Assembly (NCBI RefSeq): GCF_022538185.1
Contig: NZ_JAKYXC010000018.1
Location: forward strand, 46,455 to 110,454
Direction of reading: 5' to 3'
From: Microbacterium sp. CFH 31415
Lineage (GTDB): Bacteria; Actinomycetota; Actinomycetes; Actinomycetales; Microbacteriaceae
Length of the DNA: 64,000 nucleotides
This document shows, piece by piece, positions 36,658-45,961 of the stretch; position 1 is the stretch's first letter; every line of letters begins with the position of its first letter. A program made the translations under genes and the position numbers. The notes below the pieces were generated by a model. It searched no databases. It was not told the origin of the DNA and worked only from the letters and a program-made list of their open reading frames with translations.

Positions 36658-37883
36658 AGGAACGCCTTTCCCTCGCCGCGATACGTGGGCACCTCGCCGA
36701 TGAGGTGCTCTCCGTCGACGACGTGATACCGGTCGACCCGCTCTGCCAGTTCGCCGCTCTTGGAGTGACGGAACCACACGCGATCGCCCACGCGCAGATC
36801 GCGGGCGGCAGCGCCCTTGAGCGGCGTCTGCACCTCGCCCGCTCCCTCGCGCGGCAGGGTCGTGAGGCCCTGCGGCCACACCGGCAGCGGCTGCCGCGAG
36901 GCGACCGGCGGGCCCGAGGCGATCCAGCCGCCGCCGAGCACGGTCGCGACGTCGGGCGCGGGCTTGCGCACGACCTCGAGCGCGAACGCGGCGGCCGGCG
37001 CGAGCTCGAACGACCGGTAGCCGTCGAAGAGGTGGCCCGCGAGCAGCCCGCTCCCTGCAGTGAGCTCGGTGACGGACTGATCGGATGCCGTGAACTCGAG
37101 CGAGCCGGTGCCGCCGCCGTTGACGAACTCGAGCGGGGCGACGTCGCGCAATGCCGCCACGATCTCGGCCCGTCGCTCCAGCAGCTCACGGGACGAGCGG
37201 CGCTGCATCCAGCGGATCACGCCGTCGCCCGAGCCGGTGTCGTCGCCCTGGCCGGCGATCTGCGCCTCGTACATCATGAGTCCGACGAGCCGGAACCCCG
37301 GGCGGGCGGCGATGCCGCGGCCGAGCGCGGCAACCTCTCCCGGTTCATGCACGGGTGACCGGAAGACGCCGATGTGGCCGAGTCCCGGAGCCCGCCACGA
37401 CGCGTCGGCATCGATCGCGACGCGCAGCTCGGGGCGCGTTCCCGGTGCGGCGACGGCGTCGATGAGATCGAGCTGCGCGAGGTCGTCGACCATCAGCGTC
37501 ACGCGACGCGCTGCCCGCTCGTCGGCCGCGAGGGAGGCGATGGCAGCCCGGTCGGCGGTCGGATATCCCACCACCACGTCGTCGTGCGCCTCTGCCAGCC
37601 AGAGCGCCTCCGGCAGGGTGAACGCCAGGATCCCCTGGTAGCCCGCCATCGCGAGCGTCGCGTCGATCGCCTCGCGCACGCGCACGGACTTGCTCGCCAC
37701 TCGGATCGGCACGCCACCGGCGCGCACGACCATGTCGAGCGCGTTGTAGCGGAGGGCCGGCAGGCTGAGCGTCGCGACCGGACCGGAGACGTCGCGGACG
37801 GCACGCGACAGGCCGCCCCAGAAGGACGCGGGTTCCTTCCACGGCTCCGTCGCAGTGGCTGAGGACAGCAGGTCGAGGCTCAT
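36654..37883 (-). CDS. PLP-dependent amino acid deaminase/aldolase (D-threonine aldolase-like)
   Basis: 409 residues, fold-type III (alanine racemase N-domain) enzyme. The PLP lysine is Lys65 (RVASKSVRVREA); FVNGGGTGS holds the phosphate, and the C-terminal barrel follows. Related proteins act as D-threonine aldolases or D-serine dehydratases. Start choice: the ATG at 37883 overlaps the stop of a 9-codon leader ORF; an in-frame GTG at 37907 is the alternative but is out of register with the promoter. Followed by the lactone oxidase. Confidence 0.85.
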   Translation of the reverse strand: MSLDLLSSATATEPWKEPASFWGGLSRAVRDVSGPVATLSLPALRYNALDMVVRAGGVPIRVASKSVRVREAIDATLAMAGYQGILAFTLPEALWLAEAHDDVVVGYPTADRAAIASLAADERAARRVTLMVDDLAQLDLIDAVAAPGTRPELRVAIDADASWRAPGLGHIGVFRSPVHEPGEVAALGRGIAARPGFRLVGLMMYEAQIAGQGDDTGSGDGVIRWMQRRSSRELLERRAEIVAALRDVAPLEFVNGGGTGSLEFTASDQSVTELTAGSGLLAGHLFDGYRSFELAPAAAFALEVVRKPAPDVATVLGGGWIASGPPVASRQPLPVWPQGLTTLPREGAGEVQTPLKGAAARDLRVGDRVWFRHSKSGELAERVDRYHVVDGEHLIGEVPTYRGEGKAFL

Positions 37884-37909
37884 ACGGCCCGCTTCGGGTG
37901 CGCGCACAT
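37880..37909 (-). CDS. Putative leaderless 9-codon leader peptide (MCAHPKRAV)
   Basis: On the minus strand TAGGCT (37917-37922) is followed by 7 nt and an ATG opening MCAHPKRAV-stop. Its TGA overlaps the aldolase ATG as ATGA. The -10-to-AUG distance equals that of about twenty leaderless genes in this window, so this short frame is probably the first thing translated and hands ribosomes to the aldolase. It holds one Cys, one His and two basic residues; whether it senses an amino acid is open. Confidence 0.45.
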   Translation of the reverse strand: MCAHPKRAV

Positions 37910-37919
37910 GCGCACCAGC

Positions 37920-38777
37920 CTAGGGCCCGGGGCTCGCCTGCGCCGGACGTCCTGTGGATGTGTCGCGCGCCAGACCCGACCGCAGGCGCCGTCCGATCTC
38001 GCGCATCGCGTCGAGGACGGTGTCGCGCACCGAAGGGTCTGCGCCGGACTCCCACTCGGCGAGCACGGCGTACGCGATCGCGCGGTCCCCCGATCGCACC
38101 GCGCCCACGTCCGCGCGGACGCCGCTGTCGGTGCCGGTCTTGTTCCACAGTGCGACTCCGCGGTCGACGTCGCGGTGCGCGAGCGGATCGAGCCCGAACG
38201 CCGAGGCGACCATCGACAGATCGGTGCCCAGCGACAGCCAGCCCCGCACCTGGGCACTCACGTCGGGAGAGACGGCGTCCCCGCGTTCGATCGCCGCGAC
38301 GAGGGAGGCGAGCTCGGCGGCCGATCCGTACGAAAGTGCGGGCGGATGCTGCGGCCCGCGCTCATCGCGCACCCGGTCGAGCAATGCTGTCCGACGGAGC
38401 CCGAGCGTCCCGGCGAGGTCGGCGACGGCGTCCAGCCCGACGATGTCGAGCAGAACGTTTGTCGCGAGGTTGTCGCTCACCGCGCCGACGAGCCGGGCGG
38501 CGTCCGCGGCGGCGAGGGAGGAGACATCCATGACGTGCCACAGCCCGGAGTCGGCGATCGTCTCGCCGCCGCGGCGGACAGGAGCCGACGGGTCGAGCTC
38601 GCCGGCGTGGAAGCGGCGCGACAGCTCGAGCAGCAGCAGCACCTTCCCGATGCTCGCCGTAGACAGGACGCGGTCGGACCGATGCGCGGCGAGCACCTCG
38701 CCCGAACCGGCGTCGAGGACGCAGGCCGACCAGCACAGGCCGATCGAGGGGTCGTCGGTCAACGCGTCGAGCAGCAC
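37920..38777 (-). CDS. Class A beta-lactamase-like serine hydrolase, no signal peptide
   Basis: 285 residues. Ser42-x-x-Lys45 (STASIGKV), the SDN triad (AVSDNLATN) and KTG (WNKTGTDSG) are all present. The omega-loop position aligned by LDR (LDRVRDERG) lacks the Glu166 general base, so efficient beta-lactam hydrolysis is doubtful; an esterase or peptidase role is possible. No signal peptide is visible. The GTG lies 1 nt after the 3' end of the tRNA gene; a longer ATG start at 38876 would run through the tRNA and is rejected. A TTG at 38762 is another option. Confidence 0.8.
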   Translation of the reverse strand: MLLDALTDDPSIGLCWSACVLDAGSGEVLAAHRSDRVLSTASIGKVLLLLELSRRFHAGELDPSAPVRRGGETIADSGLWHVMDVSSLAAADAARLVGAVSDNLATNVLLDIVGLDAVADLAGTLGLRRTALLDRVRDERGPQHPPALSYGSAAELASLVAAIERGDAVSPDVSAQVRGWLSLGTDLSMVASAFGLDPLAHRDVDRGVALWNKTGTDSGVRADVGAVRSGDRAIAYAVLAEWESGADPSVRDTVLDAMREIGRRLRSGLARDTSTGRPAQASPGP

Positions 38778-38778
38778 G

Positions 38779-38852
38779 TACCCCCGCTGGGACTCGAACC
38801 CAGACTGAAGCGATTTTAAGTCGCCTGCCTCTGCCGATTGGGCTACGGGGGC
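38779..38852 (-). tRNA. tRNA with anticodon UAA (Leu), short variable loop
   Basis: 74 nt, full cloverleaf: acceptor GCCCCCG/CGGGGGT, 3-bp D stem GCC/GGC with a Leu-style loop (CAATCGGCAGA), anticodon stem GGCGA/TCGCT with loop CTTAAAA (anticodon UAA), T arm CTGGG-TTCGAGT-CCCAG, discriminator A73, no encoded CCA. The variable region is only 5 nt (TCAGT), although Leu tRNAs are normally class II with a long arm. I recall mycobacterial leuW being similar. Promoter-like TAGCGT lies about 20 nt upstream. Confidence 0.92.
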
Positions 38853-38881
38853 GCCCGCCGGAGCGAACGCCTCCACGCTAC

Positions 38882-38900
38882 CGCCCGGCAGTGCCGGGCG
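38882..38900 (-). terminator. ndh terminator
   Basis: 8-bp perfect stem cgcccggc (38882-38889) and gccgggcg (38893-38900) with a 3-nt loop, 5 nt past the ndh stop and just before the tRNA promoter. Confidence 0.7.
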
Positions 38901-38905
38901 CGGCG

Positions 38906-40369
38906 TCAGCGGGTGGCGGTCGCCTTCTCGGCGGTCGCCTTCTCGGCGGCCGCCTTGTCGGCCGTCACCTTCGCGGGCTGGTCGGCGCGCTTCCCCTGCT
39001 CGCGCGGCTCAGCCGGCGGTGTGACGGCAGGCTGCGGCGGGCGCGGGCGCGCAGCGAACTCCTCGAACACGTAGCGCGGGTTCTGCACCGTCGACAGGTT
39101 GACCAGGTCGCGGCGGAGCCAGAGGTTGTTCCACCAGCCCCACAGCACGCGCCACTTGCGCTCCCACGTCGGCATCGCCAGGCCGTGGTAGCCGCGGTGG
39201 GCGACCCACGCGATGATGCCCTTGAGGGCGAGGTTGCCCGACTGGAAGACGCCGTTGTAGAGGCCGAGGCCGGCCACGGCGCCGAGGTTCTTGTGGAAGT
39301 ACTCGCGGGGAACCTCTCCGCGGAGGACCGCGACGATGTTCTTCGCGAGGAGCTTCGCCTGACGCACCGCGTGCTGCGCGTTGGGGACGCAGTAGCCGCC
39401 CACGCCGCCACCCGACAGGTCGGGCACGGCGGAGACGTCGCCCGCCGCCCAGGCACCCTCGACGATCTCCTCGTCGGAGCCGACGCGCAGGTCGGCGCGG
39501 GTGCGGATGCGGCCGCGCTCCTCGATGGGGAGGTCGCCGCCACGCACGACCGTCGGGTTCGCCATGACGCCCGCGGTCCATATGATGAGGTCGCTCGGGA
39601 TCGTCTCGCCGGTCGACAGCTCGATGTTGCCGTCCACTGCGCCGGTGACCTGCGTGTCGAGGTGCACGTACGCACCGCGCTTGGCGAGGTCCTTCAGCAC
39701 CCACTCGCTCGTCTTCAGCGACACCTCGGGCATGATGCGGCCCATCGCCTCGATGAGGTGGAAGTGCGTGTCGTCGAAAGTGAGCTGCGGGTAGCTCTTG
39801 ACCAGCGACGAGGCGAGCGAGCGCAGCTCGGCGAACACCTCGATGCCGGCGAAGCCGCCGCCGACCACGACGACCGTGAGCAGGCGGTCGCGCTCCGGGC
39901 CGGGGGGCAGGACCGAAGCCTTGTCGAAGTTCGACATCAGGCGGTCGCGGATCGCGACGGCCTCTTCGATCGTCTTGAGCCCGATGGCGTTGTCGGCGAT
40001 GCCCGGGATGGGGAACGTGCGCGAGACGGCGCCGGCGGTCACGACGATCTGGTCGTACTCGAACTCGTACGGGTCGCCCGCGATCGGCGTGATCGTGGCG
40101 ACCTTGTTCGCGTGGTTGATGCCGGTGACCTTCGCAGCGACCACGGTGGTCTTCTTGAGGTGGCGGCGCAGAGCCACCACCGAGTGGCGGGCCTCGATCG
40201 AGCCGGCCGCGACCTCCGGGAGGAACGGCTGGTAGGTCATGTAGGGCAGCGGGTCGACGATCGTCACCTCTGCTTCACCCTTGCGCAGATGCTTCTCGAG
40301 CTTCCAGGCCGTGTAGAAGCCTGCGTATCCGCCACCGACGATGAGGATCTTGGGCACGGTGTTGGTCAC
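38906..40369 (-). CDS. ndh: Type II NADH dehydrogenase (NDH-2)
   Basis: 487 residues, single-subunit flavoprotein passing electrons from NADH to menaquinone without proton pumping. FAD-binding VGGGYAGFYTAWKLE at the N-terminus, NADH-binding VVVVGGGFAGIEVFAEL near 170, then VWTAGVMANP-like and GDVSAVPDLSGGG (AAGDVSAVPD) for the second FAD contact. The C-terminus holds the membrane-associating helix and an Ala/Lys-rich tail of repeated AEKATAEKATA type. GTG start; GGAGG upstream. Confidence 0.95.
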   Translation of the reverse strand: MTNTVPKILIVGGGYAGFYTAWKLEKHLRKGEAEVTIVDPLPYMTYQPFLPEVAAGSIEARHSVVALRRHLKKTTVVAAKVTGINHANKVATITPIAGDPYEFEYDQIVVTAGAVSRTFPIPGIADNAIGLKTIEEAVAIRDRLMSNFDKASVLPPGPERDRLLTVVVVGGGFAGIEVFAELRSLASSLVKSYPQLTFDDTHFHLIEAMGRIMPEVSLKTSEWVLKDLAKRGAYVHLDTQVTGAVDGNIELSTGETIPSDLIIWTAGVMANPTVVRGGDLPIEERGRIRTRADLRVGSDEEIVEGAWAAGDVSAVPDLSGGGVGGYCVPNAQHAVRQAKLLAKNIVAVLRGEVPREYFHKNLGAVAGLGLYNGVFQSGNLALKGIIAWVAHRGYHGLAMPTWERKWRVLWGWWNNLWLRRDLVNLSTVQNPRYVFEEFAARPRPPQPAVTPPAEPREQGKRADQPAKVTADKAAAEKATAEKATATR

Positions 40370-40389
40370 GTTTGGAGGCTCCTCCTGTG

Positions 40390-41673
40390 TCAGCGGCTCG
40401 GCGCGCGGGACGTTAATCGGATGCGTCGGACAGCTGCGGTGACGCCGAGCGCCACCAGTATAGCCGCCGCCGTGGCCACCGAGAGCGGGAGGGTCCCGTA
40501 GAGCAGGGTCTGACCCGACGGCAGAAGGGGGGATGCGGCGCGCTCAGCACTGTCCGGACGCGGCAACGGCGGCACTGTGACGGGCTCGACGGGCTGCTGC
40601 GGGACGGGATCGCTCTGCGCGCGGCGGTACAGGCGGATCCACTCGGAGAGGCTGCCCATGGGGTTCGCGTCGACGGCCGGCACCTTCGCCGACACGGCGG
40701 CCGCGGCATCCACCAGCCCATAGCCGTACAGCGGATCGTGGTTCGCCGTAGAACCGGCCGGCGGACGGGCGGTCTCGACGATGCGGTTGATCACGTTGTT
40801 CGCGTCGAGGTCGGGGTGGGCCGCCCGCACCAGAGCGGCGATTCCCGCCACGATGGGCGCGGCGCCGCTGGTGCCGTTCCACAGCACCAGACGGCCGTCG
40901 GCCGAGACACCGACGAGCTCCTCGCTCGGCGCCGAGACGCCGATCGTGATCCCCTGAGTCGAGGCGTCGACGCTGGCCTTGCCGTCGGGATCGACGCCGC
41001 CCACCGTCAGCACGCCGGGGATGGTGGCCGGGGCACCCACCCGGGTGGTGCCACTCCCCCGGTTGCCGGCTGCGACCACCACCACGACGTCGTTCTGGAA
41101 CGCGTAGAGGAAGGCGTCGTCCCAGCTCTCGTCCCAGTCGGGCACGTTCGTGGTGAGCGACATGTTGATGACATCGGCGCCGTGATCCACGGACCAGCGG
41201 ATGGCCTCGGCGATCTGCTCGGTGAACGACTTCGTCGCCGACGACCCGAACCCGACCGACACCGAGAGCAGCTCCGCCTCGGGGGCCACGCCGATCATGC
41301 CGGTGTCCTCGCCCGTGCCGCGCCCGGCCGCGAGTGACGCCACCCACGAGCCGTGGTTGGAGTCGACCGCGCCCACCGGCGTGCGTCCGTCGGACGTTCC
41401 GACCCCCGAGACATCGGTCCCGTCGACGACCGCGCCCTCGAACTCGACCGGCCCCTTGCCGATGCCGGTGTCGATGATGGCGATCGTGACGCCCCGGCCG
41501 CGGGTCTTCTCCCACGCCTGGTCGATGCCGTAGTCCTCGAGCCAGTACTCCGCGGCGCGCACCGGATCCTCCTCCGGCACCTCGGGCGTGACGACGGCGG
41601 CCGCGGGCGCGGCAGTGACGAGCGTCAGCGCCGCGGCGGCCGCGGTCACCGCCGCGACGAGGCGACGCCTCAT
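40390..41673 (-). CDS. S8 subtilisin-family serine protease, mycosin-like, membrane-anchored
   Basis: 427 residues. Signal peptide (1-26), catalytic Asp68 (IAIIDTGIG), His107 (DSNHGSWVAS), oxyanion Asn204 (AAGNRGSG) and Ser269 (NGTSGAAP). A proline-rich stretch leads to a C-terminal membrane helix (about 393-415) and an Arg-rich cytoplasmic end, the mycosin (MycP) layout. No type VII secretion genes are in the window, so a general cell-surface role is likelier. ATGA overlap with the DUF501 gene. Confidence 0.93.
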   Translation of the reverse strand: MRRRLVAAVTAAAAALTLVTAAPAAAVVTPEVPEEDPVRAAEYWLEDYGIDQAWEKTRGRGVTIAIIDTGIGKGPVEFEGAVVDGTDVSGVGTSDGRTPVGAVDSNHGSWVASLAAGRGTGEDTGMIGVAPEAELLSVSVGFGSSATKSFTEQIAEAIRWSVDHGADVINMSLTTNVPDWDESWDDAFLYAFQNDVVVVVAAGNRGSGTTRVGAPATIPGVLTVGGVDPDGKASVDASTQGITIGVSAPSEELVGVSADGRLVLWNGTSGAAPIVAGIAALVRAAHPDLDANNVINRIVETARPPAGSTANHDPLYGYGLVDAAAAVSAKVPAVDANPMGSLSEWIRLYRRAQSDPVPQQPVEPVTVPPLPRPDSAERAASPLLPSGQTLLYGTLPLSVATAAAILVALGVTAAVRRIRLTSRAPSR

Positions 41674-42188
41674 CCGGCCGCCCCGGGCTGGGCGCAGACG
41701 CAGCGGTCGGGCGACCACGACGAGAGGGCGAGGGCGCGGTCGCCGATGGGGTTGACACCGGGTCCGGCTGCGAGGGCGTGCCCGGCGAGGGCGTGCAGGC
41801 ACTTGACGCGGGTCGGCATGCCGCCGGCCGAGATGCCCGCGATCTCCTCGACCTCGCCGTAGGCGGCGCGATCGCGCAGGTAGGCCTCGTGCGCGCGCGC
41901 GTAGCCTGCGGCGAGCTCCTCGTCCTCGACGAGCGCATCGTTCAGCTCGCGCATCGTGTGCTCGGCTTCGAGCACCGACATCGCGACGGTGGCCGCGGGG
42001 TGGGTCAGGTAGTAGAACGTGGGGAACGGCGTGCCGTCGGGCAGCCGTGGCGACGTGGCGACGACGGTCGGGTTGCCGCACACGCACCGCGCAGCGATGC
42101 CGACGACGCCACGGGCCGGCCGGCCGAGCTGCTCACGCAGGACGGCGAGGTCGGCATCGGTGGCAGGGGGGTACGGCGAGGTCGTCAC
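41670..42188 (-). CDS. DUF501 family protein
   Basis: 172 residues. Conserved family segments: RCVCGNPTVVATSPRLPDGTPFPT (key parts CVCGNP and LPDGTPFPT), FYYLTHP, RVKCLHALAGHALAAGPGVNPIGD (key parts VKCLHAL and GVNPIGD). Several cysteines suggest metal binding. DUF501 sits after divIC/ftsB in most Actinobacteria (Rv1025), function unknown. GTG start with TAGCCT (42195-42200) 6 nt upstream, so it also has its own leaderless promoter. Confidence 0.93.
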   Translation of the reverse strand: MTTSPYPPATDADLAVLREQLGRPARGVVGIAARCVCGNPTVVATSPRLPDGTPFPTFYYLTHPAATVAMSVLEAEHTMRELNDALVEDEELAAGYARAHEAYLRDRAAYGEVEEIAGISAGGMPTRVKCLHALAGHALAAGPGVNPIGDRALALSSWSPDRCVCAQPGAAG

Positions 42189-42274
42189 GTCGACAGGCTA
42201 GCGGGGGCTCCTGGCAAGGCGCTGATCGGGATGCCTGTCGATGAGGCTGGCCGGGCGGAGAGTTGCGATCGGCG

Positions 42275-42811
42275 TCAGGGCGCGCCGGTCGGCGTCGGGG
42301 CCGGCTGCTCGTCGGGCACGCCCACGGTGGGCGCCTTCACCGCCTGGGCGAGTCCGGCCGACGTCACCGAGCGCACGAGCTGCGACATCCAGTCGGTGCG
42401 CGTCTGCTCCACCTGGTCGCTCACCGGATCCTCTTCCTGCGGCACGAGCTCGGCGGGGAGGTCGTTGTCGACGAGGTAGACGACCTCGCCGGGACGCACG
42501 TAGTAGAGCCGCTCTCGCGCTTGCGTCGTGATGTACGCCGGATCGGCCCAGCGGTCGCGCTGCGCCTCGAGGTCGGCGACCTCCTGACGGCTCACCTCGA
42601 CGGCCGCTTCGAGCGCCGCGATCTGCTGTCGCTGGTCGACGTAGGTGCCGATCGTCGGCACGAGCACGAAGGCCGCCAGGACGACGAGGCCGAGCATGAT
42701 GACCATGAAGCCGGACAGGCGGATGCCGCCCAGCCACTGCCGCACGTCGACCGGGCCGCGATCGGGGCGGCGCCGCGAGGGATGGGAAGGGGGAGCCGTC
42801 GTCTTCGCCAC
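42275..42811 (-). CDS. Septum formation initiator family protein (FtsB/DivIC)
   Basis: 178 residues: basic cytoplasmic N-terminus, one membrane helix (about 34-54, GFMVIMLGLVVLAAFVLVP), then a coiled coil (about 60-90) and the DivIC signature RERLYYVRPGEVVYLV. The C-terminal tail is Pro/Val-rich. Acts in the FtsQLB-type divisome complex. GTG start with GGGGGAG upstream, 22 bp after eno. Confidence 0.93.
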   Translation of the reverse strand: MAKTTAPPSHPSRRRPDRGPVDVRQWLGGIRLSGFMVIMLGLVVLAAFVLVPTIGTYVDQRQQIAALEAAVEVSRQEVADLEAQRDRWADPAYITTQARERLYYVRPGEVVYLVDNDLPAELVPQEEDPVSDQVEQTRTDWMSQLVRSVTSAGLAQAVKAPTVGVPDEQPAPTPTGAP

Positions 42812-42833
42812 GGCTCCCCCTCTCGTCAGCGTG

Positions 42834-44174
<1,341 letters not shown>

Positions 44175-44237
44175 CTAGTGACCGGGATGCCGCGCCACAG
44201 GCGCCGGCGTCATGGGGCGCCGTTCTACCCCGGGTGG

Positions 44238-44906
44238 CTACACCACGACGGCGAGCGCCACCCCGTCGTATCCCTTGAGGTCGAGGGTCTGCAACGCCGT
44301 GGCGTCGAAGCGGGGGTCGCGGCCGAGCATCTCGAGGCCGCGCTGCACGCCGATGATCTGCGGGTTCTCGGTGGCGGGATTGGCCACCTCTCCCCCGCGC
44401 ACGGTGTTGTCGACCACGACGACCGTGCCAGGCCGTCCGAGCCGCGCCGCCCAGTCGAGGTAGATCGTGTTGGACTCCTTGTCGGCGTCGATGAACACCA
44501 GATCGAAGGGCTCAGCACCCTCGAGGGTCGGCAGCACGTCAGCTGCCCGTCCGAGCCTCACCTCGACCTTCTCCGCCACGCCGGCGCGCTCGAGATTCGC
44601 ACGCGCGACCTCCGCGATGCGGGGCTCGGCCTCGATCGTGACGACCTTGCCGTCCGACGGGATGCCCCGCGCCATCCAGATCGTCGAGTACGCGCCGAGC
44701 GTGCCGATCTCGAGCACGCGTCGGGCCCCGCTGATGCGGGCGATCAGATGGAGGAACTTGCCGTTGACCGGCGCCACCTCGATGGGAGGAAGACCGGCCG
44801 CCCGCTGGTCGGCGACCGCGTGCTCGAGGCCGGGATCGTGCCCGACCAGGGTCTCGGTCAGATAGGCGTCGACGCGGCGCCACAGCTCGGGGGTCGGGTC
44901 GCTCAT
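44238..44906 (-). CDS. O-methyltransferase (family 3, catechol-type)
   Basis: 222 residues of the Methyltransf_3 family. Motif I VLEIGTLGAYSTIWMA, acidic TIEAEPR, metal-binding FDLVFIDADKESNTIYLDWA and VVVDNTVRGG. Such enzymes methylate catechols or caffeoyl-type substrates; here the substrate is unknown. ATG start with TTGGCT 6 nt upstream as a weak -10. Confidence 0.9.
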   Translation of the reverse strand: MSDPTPELWRRVDAYLTETLVGHDPGLEHAVADQRAAGLPPIEVAPVNGKFLHLIARISGARRVLEIGTLGAYSTIWMARGIPSDGKVVTIEAEPRIAEVARANLERAGVAEKVEVRLGRAADVLPTLEGAEPFDLVFIDADKESNTIYLDWAARLGRPGTVVVVDNTVRGGEVANPATENPQIIGVQRGLEMLGRDPRFDATALQTLDLKGYDGVALAVVV

Positions 44907-44938
44907 GCCCCCAGCCAACAAGCGGTCGGGGGCATGCG

Positions 44939-45961
44939 TCAAGGGCGCGCGGTCTGCGCGCGGGTGATGAGCGCGGCCAGCAGTCCCGCCCCGGTGTGTG
45001 CGTCGTCGACCGTCACCACAAGCGGACGCCCGTGTCGCCGCTCGACCTGAATGGCTTCGCCGGCGTGGAGGACGATGCCGAATCGACCGTCGAGCCCCAG
45101 CCGGAAGCCCCAGCCGCCGAACTCCGCGGCCGGGTCGACGCGCACGACCGAGACGGACCGGATCTCCGCCAGCGGAACGGAGAATCGGGGCACACCGGCG
45201 AGGGAGCGCACACGCAGACCCGACTCGGTCACGCTCACCCGGAGGACGAAGGTCGTCGCGGCCAGCACGGCGAACAGGAGTGCGAGCGCCGCGAACAGCC
45301 ACCACAGCTCTCCCCCGGAGACGCCGAACACGGCGGCGAGGACGGCCATCAGCAGGGTGACCCCCGCGATCGCGGTCATCGCCGGACGCGACATCGTCGT
45401 GGTGCGCAGCCACGCGGCCCGCTCCCCCTCGGCAAGGGCGACGGCTGAGGCGGGGGCGTCGACCGAGCCGCCGCTCACGGTGACCGCAGGCTGGGCGAAC
45501 CATGCCGTCGCGCCGGCGACCGCACCGGAGATCAGCCCGACGATCAGCGGCAGACCGATGCTCGGAGAGTCGTTCGCATCGGTGAGGCCGCGCTGCATCG
45601 CGAACGACACCGTCACCAGCACGAGCAGGAAGGCGATGGTGCCGCAGGACAGCGCGCCGAGGAACCGCAGCGTCGGCCCCCATTCGCCCGACCTGCGCGT
45701 GCCGAGCGCGATCACGCCGAACAGCGCGGCGAGCCCGAAGCCGACCGCGGCCGTCAGCAGCGGCACCGACCACGCGGGCGCGAACCCATCGGGCTCGCCT
45801 CCGCGGCCCCAGTGGGTCGCAACCGTCGCCGGCACCTGGGGCAGCCAGGTCAGCAGGAGGGTCACCGCCACGGTCGTCAGAAGGACGGGAATCCACACCG
45901 CGACGACGGCGTAGGTGCGGCGAGCCCGGCGGACATCGCCCGAGGCGGCGGGAGGGGTCAT
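44939..45961 (-). CDS. DUF1648 membrane protein
   Basis: 340 residues. Begins with a membrane helix (about 17-40) and the DUF1648 segment PATVATHWGRGGEPDGF; further helices near 60-80, 93-113, 135-155, 195-215 and 222-240, then a soluble PH-like C-terminal part. Starts 4 bp inside the GntR gene end, so regulator and membrane protein form one unit, an arrangement known for YtrA-type repressors. Transport or stress role is inference. Confidence 0.85.
   Translation of the reverse strand: MTPPAASGDVRRARRTYAVVAVWIPVLLTTVAVTLLLTWLPQVPATVATHWGRGGEPDGFAPAWSVPLLTAAVGFGLAALFGVIALGTRRSGEWGPTLRFLGALSCGTIAFLLVLVTVSFAMQRGLTDANDSPSIGLPLIVGLISGAVAGATAWFAQPAVTVSGGSVDAPASAVALAEGERAAWLRTTTMSRPAMTAIAGVTLLMAVLAAVFGVSGGELWWLFAALALLFAVLAATTFVLRVSVTESGLRVRSLAGVPRFSVPLAEIRSVSVVRVDPAAEFGGWGFRLGLDGRFGIVLHAGEAIQVERRHGRPLVVTVDDAHTGAGLLAALITRAQTARP

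Noticed and set aside
35344..37883. Recently acquired catabolic island (lactone oxidase, aldolase)
   Set aside because: GC content and codon use match the neighbours, and there is no integrase, transposase or flanking repeat; the adjacent tRNA has no visible 3' duplication acting as an att site.
38779..38876. N-terminal extension of the serine hydrolase from an ATG at 38876
   Set aside because: The frame is open only because it runs through the tRNA gene; the tRNA cloverleaf is unambiguous, so this start is an artefact.
40390..41673. Type VII secretion locus suggested by the mycosin-like protease
   Set aside because: No EccB/C/D/E, EsxA/B or PE/PPE genes nearby; the neighbours are eno, divIC, DUF501 and ndh.
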